This document shows positions 52,933-62,303 of a DNA stretch of 64,000 nucleotides, piece after piece (the stretch's first letter is position 1; the number at the start of each line of letters is the position of its first letter). A program made the position numbers and the translations under genes. Below the pieces are notes generated by a model. It was not told the DNA's origin and made no database searches. It was given only the letters and a program-made list of their open reading frames with translations. Origin of the DNA: Promethearchaeota archaeon (GTDB lineage: Archaea; Asgardarchaeota; Lokiarchaeia; Sigyniarchaeales; SOKP01); contig JAEOUA010000006.1 in assembly GCA_016839555.1 (NCBI GenBank), positions 375,982-439,981 of the forward strand, written 5' to 3'.

Positions 52933-54075
52933 TTATTTTACTTCACATATTTTTAATTCGTCATAATCTACAATTACACGATATAGCCCTTTCATTTCCT
53001 TGTCTAATTGAGGATCTCTAGTATCAATTCTTAAGATTTGATTTGGTATTTTCATAAGTTTATATTTTGTAGCGATAATTATTAAGTTTTTAGAGGTAAT
53101 TTTTTTAAGAATTTTGGGGGTAAATTGAAGATTTCCTCGCCCAAAGATGAATCCTTGCCTCCCAATAGGAGAAATAATAATTTTTAAGGGATTGTTATTA
53201 ATTTTAGTTAATATCTCTTGCTCATTTAAATCTAAGGCGATAATTTTTTTATTTAGAAGTAAATCGACCCCTAATACTGTTTTTTTCTGATTTAAAGCAT
53301 CAGTAATAGCTTTAGTTGTAGTTCCAGGACCAAGTAGATAATATATATCATTTTTAAGATCTTCGACTATTTTTTTAGCTATTCTTTCTTGATTCGTTAA
53401 ATCAGAATCGGGAGTACCCATTTTAGATTGTTGAGAGAAGTCAGGATTAAACGGCGTGAGCATATATCCATAGAGTTTTGAAACTAATTTTCCCTCTCTA
53501 AATGCTTCTTCATCAATATCTAAAACTTCTGATTTTTTTAACGGAATTTCATCCCATAGAAATTGCATAACCAACGAGCCCGCAATTCGTGGATTTAATG
53601 CAAACACGCTTGAATAGATTTTTACTCCTGCGGGAATTCCTAAACAGGGTTTCTTTTCATTTACGATGCTTTGAATATCCTGGGCCGTCCCATCCCCTCC
53701 TACAAAGATCAGCAACTTTAACTTTTGATTCTTCCTTAAAATCTCTGCTACTATTTTGGTGTGATCTGCGGTGGTATCATAGATATTTTCATATTCTTGA
53801 AATATTGGATGATCAATTTCTTCATATTGGAATCCTAATCCATTCAAAATATATGCCCCCATAAATTTAGGGCACGTGATGAATTTTAATTTGCTTTTTA
53901 CTGATTCGAGTTCTTTTAATAATTCTTTTGTTCGTTCTTCAGCATTTGGCGTTGCACCTAAATTAATGGCTCTCTTCAAAATAGATTTTCCATCTGTACC
54001 TTTTAATCCTACCGATCCCCCCATCCCTGCGATAGGATTAATTATTAAACCTAATATAAACTTGGATTCTGACAT
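52933..54075 (-). CDS. ATP-NAD kinase-family protein (COG3199/AcoX type)
   Basis: The 380-residue protein has the start LGLIINPIAGMGG, an FVGGDGTAQDIQ motif (diacylglycerol/NAD kinase type) and a C-terminal LGPGTTTKAI. It phosphorylates NAD or a similar ribose. It belongs to the AcoX-like branch (long form) rather than the short PpnK. It converges with the OST3-like gene. Confidence 0.85.
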   Translation of the reverse strand: MSESKFILGLIINPIAGMGGSVGLKGTDGKSILKRAINLGATPNAEERTKELLKELESVKSKLKFITCPKFMGAYILNGLGFQYEEIDHPIFQEYENIYDTTADHTKIVAEILRKNQKLKLLIFVGGDGTAQDIQSIVNEKKPCLGIPAGVKIYSSVFALNPRIAGSLVMQFLWDEIPLKKSEVLDIDEEAFREGKLVSKLYGYMLTPFNPDFSQQSKMGTPDSDLTNQERIAKKIVEDLKNDIYYLLGPGTTTKAITDALNQKKTVLGVDLLLNKKIIALDLNEQEILTKINNNPLKIIISPIGRQGFIFGRGNLQFTPKILKKITSKNLIIIATKYKLMKIPNQILRIDTRDPQLDKEMKGLYRVIVDYDELKICEVK

Positions 54076-54132
54076 ACTTATAGGTAAAAATAAAAAAAAA
54101 AATTCAAAAAATTAATGATATTTTCGAAATAC

Positions 54133-54552
54133 TTATTCTAAACCGGCAATAAAATCTTTATAGGCTGCTGCATCAAGTAAATTTCCCTTCTCTCCATCAA
54201 AATCGGAAGCATCAACTGCAAATAACCAACCGGCTCCATAAGGATCTTCATTAACCCTTTCAGGATAATCTAATAAATCACTATTTACATCTGTGACAGT
54301 TCCAGATACCGGACTATAAATATCTCCAATTGCTTTACTTGACTCGACAGCAGCATCTAATGGATCGCTTGCTGGCTCATCGCCGCTCATCTCAACCTGA
54401 CTTACATCTAGCCCATTCACTGGGTCCACGTCAACGAACGTTATTTCACCAAGCTGATCCGCAGCAAACGCAGTAATCCCTACTTTTCCAGATGCAGGGT
54501 CGTACCATTGATGAGTCTTCGTATAATATAATCCATCTTTTACTTCAGACAT
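54133..54552 (-). CDS. gcvH: Glycine cleavage system H protein
   Basis: The lipoyl attachment site ESSKAIGDIYSPVSG with K73 is unmistakable, and the surrounding fold (ITAFAADQLGEITFVDVD...) agrees. The 139 residues include an extra acidic loop (about 50-68) before the lipoyl hairpin. The protein is very acidic and its DNA richer in G+C than neighbours. No gcvT, gcvP or lipoate ligase gene is nearby, so it may serve as a carrier for another system. Confidence 0.93.
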   Translation of the reverse strand: MSEVKDGLYYTKTHQWYDPASGKVGITAFAADQLGEITFVDVDPVNGLDVSQVEMSGDEPASDPLDAAVESSKAIGDIYSPVSGTVTDVNSDLLDYPERVNEDPYGAGWLFAVDASDFDGEKGNLLDAAAYKDFIAGLE

Positions 54553-54738
54553 TTTTCTTTAACAACTCGTTTTTAATTTTAATACTTGATATTAAGGATA
54601 TTTACAATTAATTTTTAGAAAAATAAAAAATTTTTTATCGAAAATCATGAATTGAGGTTTTTTTTTTAAAAATAAAATCGTGCAAGATTTAATATCTCTT
54701 AATTGTTTATAAAAACAAAATAGATGATGGTTTAATCT

Positions 54739-55578
54739 TTGAACAATGATCAAAATAAAGAGACTATAAATTTTTTTCAAGGGTTTCAAAAATGGTACAT
54801 TCGAATCATAAATGAGTTTAATTACGACGAGAATAAAGATCGTGAGGCAAGAGATGTTTTATTAAGGATCTTGGATGAAAAGGATCGGGATTGGAGTAGT
54901 AAAGATATATTAAGAGAATTTAAAGAGAGATTAAATGAAAAGCAAAATTTATTAATTTTTGGATGTGGTCCAAGTTTAGAAAGTTCTATTAATTCAATTA
55001 TTAAAAAGAAGGGTGCAAATTTCTTTAATAATTTTATTAATTTAACCGCAAATGGGGCATCTGTATTATTAAGGGAAGAAAAATTACCTATTGATGGACT
55101 TTTTTCAGATCTGGATGGGATTACAAAACAAGAATTTAATTATGCCAAATTTGTTATAGTGCATGCGCATGGTGATAATATAGAAAAGCTTTTGCATTTC
55201 AAGAAGGAAATTATTCATAAAAGAAATATTATTCCTACAACACAAGTTAAACCCAAAAACGGTATATATAATCCAGGGGGATTCACGGATGGAGACAGAA
55301 TAGTATATTTCATAAAAAATCTTATTCTTCCTCATCAAAAGTTGTATCTAATTGGAATGGATTTTAAGGAAACCGTTGGTAGATTTTCTAAAACTTATAT
55401 GAAACAAGATGCCCTTGCAACTCCCATAAAGATTAAGAAATTGGAATTTGCAGTCAAATTAATCGAAGAAATATACAAAGAGTTAAAAAATGAGTTATAT
55501 TTTGTGAATTCAAAGAAAGTCTCTAAAAAATTTACTTATCTTTCTTTATCACAATTTCTTAAAGAAGAAGGAAATTAA
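54739..55578 (+). CDS. mptE: 6-hydroxymethyl-7,8-dihydropterin pyrophosphokinase MptE
   Basis: The 279-residue protein uses a TTG start. MptE makes the pterin pyrophosphate precursor of archaeal tetrahydromethanopterin-type or folate cofactors. Motifs: LLIFGCGPSLESS, LFSDLDGI, KFVIVHAHGDN, GGFTDGDR and GMDFKE. This matches the archaeal DUF115 kinase. It overlaps nothing and is followed by a convergent RecA-like gene. Confidence 0.9.
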   Translation: MNNDQNKETINFFQGFQKWYIRIINEFNYDENKDREARDVLLRILDEKDRDWSSKDILREFKERLNEKQNLLIFGCGPSLESSINSIIKKKGANFFNNFINLTANGASVLLREEKLPIDGLFSDLDGITKQEFNYAKFVIVHAHGDNIEKLLHFKKEIIHKRNIIPTTQVKPKNGIYNPGGFTDGDRIVYFIKNLILPHQKLYLIGMDFKETVGRFSKTYMKQDALATPIKIKKLEFAVKLIEEIYKELKNELYFVNSKKVSKKFTYLSLSQFLKEEGN

Positions 55579-55591
55579 TGTGTCAGCGAGC

Positions 55592-56410
55592 TTAAATTTT
55601 ATAATCAACCAAACCTTTTGGAGTTATTTCATATAGTAATTTTTTTTCAGGAAGAAACGAGGAATTAACACGATGAATATAACAGAGGTTCTTTTCAACA
55701 TCATTCTTGTGGGATAAATAAAACATTTCTGAAAAAAAGTGGTTTAAATAGTGGAGTCCCACTGGATATTCTTGTATAATAGCATCTTCGATAAAATTAG
55801 GAGTAATTTGAGCAGTTAAAATCGTGATTAAATTAAATGTTTTGGTTAATTCATATATTTTTTGTAAAACACTTAGAAAGGTATTTTTTAGTTGAGAGAA
55901 GGAAATTGCTGGATTACCTTTTTCAGAGCGGTAATAGTTATTAATTGTATCGATAATTAGCAACTGGATTGGGTTCTTTTTAATTTCCTTTTCCAGGCTC
56001 TTTAGAGAGATTAATAAGGCATAATTACTCATAATTTTTGAAACCAAAATCGTGTTTAACACTTTATTATAATTTAATTGTCTTAATTTTGATATCTCCT
56101 CTATTCTTTCAGAGCGAAAGGTGTTCTCCGTATCATAATAAAGGCAATATTTCGCATTTTTTTTCGAATGTTTATGAGATGATTGTTTAAATACTTGAAT
56201 ACACATTTGATGGCATAATTGTGTTTTCCCTGTCCTATTAGCTCCAAAAAATAAATATATAGATCCTTTTTTAAAGCCTCTTCCTAATATTTTATCAAGA
56301 CTTTTCGCCCCAGAGGAAAGTATAATATCTTTCTTTACTTTCTTTTGGAGGAGTAATTTTAAATTAGTAATTTGATTTTTATTTATCTTGAGTGCGTCGT
56401 TTATATTCAT
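55592..56410 (-). CDS. RecA/RadA-like ATPase without HhH domain
   Basis: The 272-residue protein has a P-loop FFGANRTGKTQLCHQ (G56-T63), a Walker B LLIIDTINN and a QITPNF-like L2 region. It lacks the N-terminal helix-hairpin-helix of RadA, which suggests a RadB-like or Rad51-paralogue-like regulator of recombination. No partner nuclease is adjacent. Confidence 0.72.
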   Translation of the reverse strand: MNINDALKINKNQITNLKLLLQKKVKKDIILSSGAKSLDKILGRGFKKGSIYLFFGANRTGKTQLCHQMCIQVFKQSSHKHSKKNAKYCLYYDTENTFRSERIEEISKLRQLNYNKVLNTILVSKIMSNYALLISLKSLEKEIKKNPIQLLIIDTINNYYRSEKGNPAISFSQLKNTFLSVLQKIYELTKTFNLITILTAQITPNFIEDAIIQEYPVGLHYLNHFFSEMFYLSHKNDVEKNLCYIHRVNSSFLPEKKLLYEITPKGLVDYKI

Positions 56411-56528
56411 TGTAATACATTAATTTATTAAGACAAGAATTATTTAAAAAATGAAAAAAATACAAAAATTATTATTAGTTTTTTAAAATTTTTTGCATTA
56501 TGAGATTATATAAGAATAAACTACTTAA

Positions 56529-57167
56529 ATGTTCAACTACCTAAAAATGGCAAAAAAAGCTAAAGAAGTTTGCCCGTATTGTGGAAAAGAGTTCACTTAC
56601 CTCAGCAGACATAAATGTAAAGTTAAAGAGCGCATGGAAAGTAAAGAGGATGAATCTACTCAGAAGGAAATAAGGCAGGAAAGGGTTAAGGAAAGAAAAA
56701 AGGAATTAACCCGAAAATTAAATAAAGATGAACAGGAAGTTCTTGATATTATTAATAAAGAAAAGGATTTAATATTTGAAGAGTTAATAGATATGGTGGA
56801 TATTGAAAGAAATAAGTTAGATGAAATAATTGATTTATTAGAATTACAATCAAAAATTAAAGTAAGAAGAGAACTTATAAATGCCTCTTGGAGTAAACAT
56901 ATTTTTTCAATAGAAGAATTAGAGGAAGATCTTAAGGTAGAAAAAATTGAAATTGATAAAAGTAAACCAGATTGGTTGTGGAGAGAATTTTTAAAGCAAC
57001 CATGTTTTATTTGTCCATTCACAGAACAATGTAGCGATGATAATCCAGATATTTATAATCCAAATCATTGTCCATGGTTAACTGAATGGATAGAAGCATC
57101 TCTTTCCGGGGAGGAATATACAGCTAATTTTGATATTTACAAAGAAGAATATTTTGGGGAAGAATAA
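56529..57167 (+). CDS. TFE-beta/RPC34-like transcription factor with zinc finger
   Basis: The 212-residue protein has an N-terminal C2-H-C finger (CPYCGKEFTYLSRHKC), a lysine/glutamate-rich helix, a winged helix (about 70-120) and a C-terminal iron-sulfur motif CFICPFTEQC...PNHCPW that matches the FeS domain of RPC34/TFE-beta. It would stabilise the RNA polymerase preinitiation complex with TFE-alpha. The N-terminal zinc finger is not typical of archaeal TFE-beta. Met7 is an alternative start. Confidence 0.75.
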   Translation: MFNYLKMAKKAKEVCPYCGKEFTYLSRHKCKVKERMESKEDESTQKEIRQERVKERKKELTRKLNKDEQEVLDIINKEKDLIFEELIDMVDIERNKLDEIIDLLELQSKIKVRRELINASWSKHIFSIEELEEDLKVEKIEIDKSKPDWLWREFLKQPCFICPFTEQCSDDNPDIYNPNHCPWLTEWIEASLSGEEYTANFDIYKEEYFGEE

Positions 57168-57201
57168 TTATGAAAATTATTAAGTTTATTTATTCATAAC
57201 A

Positions 57202-57843
57202 TCATATTTTTTTAAGACAAATAACATATATTTCATTACTTTTATTTTTAGACGCTTTTGGTTTATAGACTTTTACAAACCTAAAATATTTTTTTAAATC
57301 TTCTTTTATTACCTTCATATCGGGACCTTGGAAGAGTTTAATTACTAGGTTTCCCTCTACTCTAAGGAATCGTTTAGCGATATCAAGCACCTTATAGCAT
57401 AACTTAATTTGTTGAATATGATCACTAAAATGATTACCCGATTTCTTAATAGACGCATCAGAAAGAATTAAATCCAATTTTTTATTATTAAAAAACTCAC
57501 TAATTTGATCTTTAAATTCAGGATTTCTAAAATCCACTCTTACTACTTTTACGCCTTCTATTGGAGAAATATGTTTTAGATCTGCACCCATTATTTTAAA
57601 ATGGTCTCTAGAGTAATGACTATCATTATTTTTTTCCATATTTCTTTCAGCATATTGTTTCGCAACTTGAAGCCAGGAACCTGGAGCACTTCCTATATCT
57701 AATATATAAAACGCTCGTTTGAAAATCTTAAACCTTTTATGAATGTTTAATAATTTATATGCCGATCTTGCCCGATATCCCTCTTTTTTAGCCTTAATAT
57801 AATGAGGATCTCGTTTATGTCTATAAGAATCATTATCAGTCAA
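57202..57843 (-). CDS. rlmE: FtsJ/RlmE-type rRNA or tRNA 2'-O-methyltransferase
   Basis: The 213-residue SAM methyltransferase has YRARSAYKLL, the SAM motif DIGSAPGSWLQVA, the D of LILSDAS and the KxxE elements (VIKLFQG, NEIYVI) of the K-D-K-E tetrad. It methylates a 2'-OH in rRNA or tRNA. Its gene overlaps nothing but lies 1 base from trm1, so the two are co-transcribed: Trm1 first, then RlmE. Confidence 0.92.
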   Translation of the reverse strand: MTDNDSYRHKRDPHYIKAKKEGYRARSAYKLLNIHKRFKIFKRAFYILDIGSAPGSWLQVAKQYAERNMEKNNDSHYSRDHFKIMGADLKHISPIEGVKVVRVDFRNPEFKDQISEFFNNKKLDLILSDASIKKSGNHFSDHIQQIKLCYKVLDIAKRFLRVEGNLVIKLFQGPDMKVIKEDLKKYFRFVKVYKPKASKNKSNEIYVICLKKI

Positions 57844-57844
57844 T

Positions 57845-59107
57845 TTAATCTACCCCATTCTCTAATTTTTTTAATAGATTTTTTAAAGAGATGATATCCA
57901 TAGTAGTTTTTATGGATGTGAAATCAAAATGTGTTCGGGATGCTTTATAGCCTTCTTTCTGTATTTTGTTGATTAAGACATCCATGGTTGGAATAGATTT
58001 ATTAGCAATTTGATGGCAAAGAGTATGAACATTATAATATCCTATTGGCATATTTATCTCATCTAAACAAAATTTCAATATATTAGCAATTCTTTGATTG
58101 TTTTTTATGACGAATTCCGATTTTTTATTTAAATCATTAATTTTTTTGATAAAATTAAAGTAATGGAGTTTGCCAATCCATAAAGGACCCGCATAATCTA
58201 GATTTTCTGCTCCGCATAGTTTACATTTAATGGTTTTATTCAAAATATTAAAATTGATGGCGAAATGGTGTCCACAATCTCTACAATAAATAATATAGCC
58301 ATAATTGCCCATTGATTTAAAAATTTCTGTTTTAGATTTAAATGTTATTAAAAAGAGCCGAATGAAATGATTAGAATAAAAAGTTAATATAGGAATAATT
58401 CCAAGATTGTTAATATTTGCAATTCTTGAGATGAAATAAATCAAAATTCGCGCGCCTATTTCCTTACAGAAGTTATTATGTAGTGGCTTCGCTATATATT
58501 TCCTTAAGCAAGCTTTTGGTCTAACACCAAAAAGTACTGGAGTATCGGTAGCGGTAATACATAATAGTCCATGGTCTTGATTTATAGCTTTAAACAAACT
58601 ATCAATATATAGATTTGGAGTCCCAAAAGGATCGATTGATATAATATCTGGTTTCTTATAACTTGATGATTCTTCATTAAAGCTTTTTTGAGCTATTTCA
58701 TTAAAGAGAAGATTAGCATCTTTTCTTGAGATGTTAATTTCTATAGGTCTATCCAATAAATTATTTAATTCAAGGTTTTTTTCGATTAATCTTGTTGCAG
58801 AAGGATTTATATCATTTATAACCATTTTTTGTATATTTGCACAATTTTTTAAAAGCCTAATAGCTCCTATTCCTGACCCTGCCATGGAATCAATAAAAGT
58901 TAATTCTTTTTTATCATAAAGTTCGCTATAGCCTTGAACAGCCAGAACTGTTATATCTCGATTTAATTCCATTTTTTTATTATAGAAAACATTCATAGAT
59001 TTGGAGGGAGTGGAGTCTATATCTTCAGCGAAAATGAAAAATTGTGCTGTGCTTTCCTTTAATTTTTTGAGGTTCTTCTCTTTAAATGACCTATTATTCT
59101 TGCTCAT
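57845..59107 (-). CDS. trm1: tRNA (guanine-26-N2)-dimethyltransferase Trm1
   Basis: The 420-residue enzyme dimethylates G26. Signature segments: FYNKKMELNRDITV, DSMAGSGIGAIRLL, SIDPFGTPNLYIDSLF, and ITATDTPVLFGVRPKACLRKY. A C-terminal zinc ribbon (CRDCGHHF...CKLCG) is visible around residues 275-300. The tRNA-Sec in this window carries G26, a possible substrate (inference). The next gene downstream is rlmE. Confidence 0.94.
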   Translation of the reverse strand: MSKNNRSFKEKNLKKLKESTAQFFIFAEDIDSTPSKSMNVFYNKKMELNRDITVLAVQGYSELYDKKELTFIDSMAGSGIGAIRLLKNCANIQKMVINDINPSATRLIEKNLELNNLLDRPIEINISRKDANLLFNEIAQKSFNEESSSYKKPDIISIDPFGTPNLYIDSLFKAINQDHGLLCITATDTPVLFGVRPKACLRKYIAKPLHNNFCKEIGARILIYFISRIANINNLGIIPILTFYSNHFIRLFLITFKSKTEIFKSMGNYGYIIYCRDCGHHFAINFNILNKTIKCKLCGAENLDYAGPLWIGKLHYFNFIKKINDLNKKSEFVIKNNQRIANILKFCLDEINMPIGYYNVHTLCHQIANKSIPTMDVLINKIQKEGYKASRTHFDFTSIKTTMDIISLKNLLKKLENGVD

Positions 59108-59153
59108 AGTCTTTATTTAAGATTTATTTCATTTGCTAAGGTCTTTAATGCCC

Positions 59154-60164
59154 TTAAACTGAATAAAACATTTCAACAGCGTCTTTACTTCCAATTAGAC
59201 CTCCACAAGTTTTATCATGGATCTCCTTCACATTATTTAGATTTAAAAGGCTGACATCCTCAATTTTTTTCACAACTTCGGGCTCTTTCTCATCACCAAT
59301 TATAAGAAATTCTCCTCCTAAAGTTTTAGCAATGAATGCTAAGGGGAGCCATTCATAATAAAGGCGGATCTTTGGTTTCGGTGATAAGAAATAAGAATAA
59401 ACTCCCCCATATTTAAGCACCGCATGAAAATCACCTACAAAACTTCCACTGTATCTATCTTTAAATTCTTGTTCTATTAAGAGATCTTGATATTTTTGAC
59501 ATTGTTGGTACCATTTATTTGGATTCCCTCCTAAACATTTAATACCTCCTTTTTTTGGATTTGGAAGTAATAATTCTTCCAAAAAAACATAATGATAAAA
59601 TGTGGTGCTATAAGGAGTCGTATCAAGAATGAATTCAGCAACTTTCCCATTAATAGAGATAATTAAATTGGTAAAAATTCCATATAATACATAGAAACTA
59701 CAAATAATTTTTCCCTCCTTATTAAAAATACCTACAATCGTGCCGACAGTTCTATTTACTGCTACGTTTGAGGACCCATCTACAGGATCGATTGTTATAC
59801 CAAAATGTCCATCACCAAGAACAGGTTCCGCCTCCTCCGAAGCTATAAAAGCAAAATCAGCATCTCCATCCTGAATGGCTTTTAAAATTATGGAATGAGT
59901 TAATATATCTTCATGAATTTGTTCCTCATCATAAATATTTATGGAAATTTGTTGAGGGTCTGTAATATTCAATCGATAATGTAGTTCGTTTGAAGTTATT
60001 CCACGTTCAAGAAGACCACGTATGGGAACAGTTGCTTCTGCGATGGTGTTGATTATATCAATTAATTCACCGCGATAGGGTGCATAAGATGAGACGTTTT
60101 CTTCTAAATATTTTGAGAGTTTTATATTCTGTTTAAATTGTTGTTTTTTTGAAGAATCTTTCAT
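59154..60164 (-). CDS. fbp: Fructose-1,6-bisphosphatase, class I
   Basis: The 336-residue enzyme has the metal-binding ITIDPVDGSSNV, the KCLGGNPNKW and RYSGSFVGDFHAVLKYGG segments, and the C-terminal CGGLIGSKDAVE. Length and sequence follow class I FBPase of bacteria and eukaryotes, less common among archaea, which mainly use class IV or V enzymes. It completes gluconeogenesis. It has no operon partner. Confidence 0.87.
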   Translation of the reverse strand: MKDSSKKQQFKQNIKLSKYLEENVSSYAPYRGELIDIINTIAEATVPIRGLLERGITSNELHYRLNITDPQQISINIYDEEQIHEDILTHSIILKAIQDGDADFAFIASEEAEPVLGDGHFGITIDPVDGSSNVAVNRTVGTIVGIFNKEGKIICSFYVLYGIFTNLIISINGKVAEFILDTTPYSTTFYHYVFLEELLLPNPKKGGIKCLGGNPNKWYQQCQKYQDLLIEQEFKDRYSGSFVGDFHAVLKYGGVYSYFLSPKPKIRLYYEWLPLAFIAKTLGGEFLIIGDEKEPEVVKKIEDVSLLNLNNVKEIHDKTCGGLIGSKDAVEMFYSV

Positions 60165-60364
60165 ATCTCTTCACTATTCATTGATTCTTAAATTTAACAA
60201 TGATTCCTTATTGAAAACTTTTTATATTTCTTATATTCTTAAAGCGTTTCAATTAAAAATTGGAAAAAGAAATTTTTTTAAGGCAAATACATACGATAGT
60301 GAGAAAAATAAGAAATGGACTATTGAAATAATTAATTTTTATATTTTTTTATAATATAAAAAAT

Positions 60365-60985
60365 TTGGATGTGACTGTAACTAAATTAGAGCTTATAGAT
60401 TTTGTTCCGTCAGAGCGCGCTTCTGAAGTTTCTGATATTGCGCTTTCACCATTAGAATTAGAAAAGTTTGGAATTTATCTATGCAGATTATGGAAAAGGA
60501 TAATTGATAAAGATTTTCCACTCTCTTTATCATATAGAAATCCCACATTTACAAGAATACTTGCTCAAAAGTTTCCAAATGTGAGGGCTGTTCCTTTATT
60601 TAAAGCCATTTTTCCAAGAAACACCTTAAAATTTTTTAATTTTAATGAAAGCTTAGAGAGAGGAATGTGGGGCTCTCAAACACCCTTTTCTCCATTTATT
60701 ACTGGATGTAAACCGGGTTTTTATGTATTTCATATCAAAACAAATGGAGATATAACCCCTTGCCCCTTAAATCCTGCTTATCTTGGAAATGTTAAAACGC
60801 ACCGGATTAAGGAGGTATGGCAAAATTCAAAAATATTAAATATCTATAGGAATTTAAAGTTTGATAAACACTGTGGGAAATGTATCTACAAAATAATCTG
60901 CGGAGGCTGTCGGGCTAAAGCATATATAGAATTTGGAGATCACTCGGCTTCGGATTACTCTTGTCTATATAATAAGAGATGTTAA
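60365..60985 (+). CDS. SPASM-domain protein lacking the radical SAM core
   Basis: The 206 residues from TTG 60365 match the C-terminal half of radical SAM/SPASM proteins of the heme-d1/AhbD-like group: LIDFVPSERASEV at the start, then FITGCKPGFYVFHIKTNGDITPCPLNPAYLGN and CGKCIYKIICGGC. The N-terminal CxxxCxxC radical SAM domain is absent. An in-frame stop at 60329 closes the frame and there is no upstream gene encoding that half. This is either a truncated remnant or a stand-alone iron-sulfur SPASM protein. Confidence 0.62.
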   Translation: MDVTVTKLELIDFVPSERASEVSDIALSPLELEKFGIYLCRLWKRIIDKDFPLSLSYRNPTFTRILAQKFPNVRAVPLFKAIFPRNTLKFFNFNESLERGMWGSQTPFSPFITGCKPGFYVFHIKTNGDITPCPLNPAYLGNVKTHRIKEVWQNSKILNIYRNLKFDKHCGKCIYKIICGGCRAKAYIEFGDHSASDYSCLYNKRC

Positions 60986-61112
60986 GCATCTATTAATTTA
61001 AAAAAACTCAAACTTCTTTTTTAATTTTTTACAGATATTACTTATTACATATAATAATTTTAATAAATCCAAATAAAAATTTTAAAAAAATGCTAAAATT
61101 GAAAGAACTAAA

Positions 61113-62249
61113 ATGAGAAAAAAACCAATTAAATTTATATTAACCAAAATCAATATGCTTATACGACAGAATCTGGGAGCGTTTTTAATCGTATTTGTAT
61201 GGTTTTTAGCGAATTATTGTTATTTTCTATATGAAACATCATTTAATTTTCTTGAAAGTATCCATATACTTTTATATTTCAAAGAAAGTTCTACTTTATG
61301 GGGTAATTTCTATGCTAATTTTACAGAATTCATTATTTTTGGATTAATCTTTGGACTTATCACGATTGATTTATTTCGAAAATATAATCCCGTTGAAACA
61401 TGTCGAAAATATGCCTCCTTCTTAGACAATCATATAATAATAATAGGGTATAATAATATTGGTCGCAGGCTTGCTGATTATTTTCGTTCAATAGAAAAAG
61501 ATTTTATTATTATTGATAAGGATCCTGAAGTAGTTGCAGATTTAATTGACAGAGAGGAACCTGTTATTGTTGATGATAGTCTCTCTTTAAAAGCACTTCT
61601 TGATGCGGGAGTGAAGAATGCAGCTGCCGTGTTCATAATGTCAGATCATCTCGACTTATTAATGGTAGTATCTGCTAATGTGAGACACTATAATAAGAAA
61701 TGCTTGCTTGTGTGTAGGGTGTTTGAAGATGATATCGCAGAGGTTATTGCAAATACTTATAATGCGATTACAATATCGACTTCAAAATTTGCTGCGGATG
61801 TTATATTTAATGAGATAGAAAAAAACAATCCTCAAAACATTCTGCTTATTGGAATGAATCATATAAATATAAGATTATTAGATAAGATAAAAAAGAATTT
61901 CAAGGATGTAAATTATTGTTTAATAGAGGAAAACGAGGAATTAGTTGAGGAACTTTTAGAAGAAAAGGATACTAAAGTGATTATCGGAGATCCAAAGGAA
62001 TATATTACTTTACAAAAAATACCTATTAATAAGGTGACCCTAGTAATTAACACCTTACCTGATGCTGCAAAATCGATACTAATAACAAAGCGTATCAGAG
62101 ATCTTAACCAGAATTGCAAAATAATCTCAAGATTTTTCTTAGAAAATGTGGCCGAAGTTATGATGGAACCTCCCTTTAATGCTGAAGTAATTAGTTCTTC
62201 AAAGTTTACTATAGAATTTCTGAAAAAAAAAGGAATCCTTAATATTTAA
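61113..62249 (+). CDS. Membrane protein with two RCK/TrkA-N domains
   Basis: The 378-residue protein has two N-terminal TMs (about 18-40 and 68-88), a first RCK/TrkA-N Rossmann domain (IIIIGYNNIGRRLADYF, about 108-235) and a second, weaker Rossmann repeat (about 245-370). It resembles potassium channel RCK units, but there is no selectivity filter (no TVGYG), so it is not itself a K+ channel. It may gate or sense for another transporter. Confidence 0.72.
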   Translation: MRKKPIKFILTKINMLIRQNLGAFLIVFVWFLANYCYFLYETSFNFLESIHILLYFKESSTLWGNFYANFTEFIIFGLIFGLITIDLFRKYNPVETCRKYASFLDNHIIIIGYNNIGRRLADYFRSIEKDFIIIDKDPEVVADLIDREEPVIVDDSLSLKALLDAGVKNAAAVFIMSDHLDLLMVVSANVRHYNKKCLLVCRVFEDDIAEVIANTYNAITISTSKFAADVIFNEIEKNNPQNILLIGMNHINIRLLDKIKKNFKDVNYCLIEENEELVEELLEEKDTKVIIGDPKEYITLQKIPINKVTLVINTLPDAAKSILITKRIRDLNQNCKIISRFFLENVAEVMMEPPFNAEVISSSKFTIEFLKKKGILNI

Positions 62250-62303
62250 TTTTAGTTATCTTAGAAGGGAATTTATACTCTATAGGAACTAATCTTTATT
62301 TTA

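Noticed and set aside
61113..62249. Potassium channel
   Set aside because: No TVGYG-type selectivity filter lies between the two N-terminal membrane segments.
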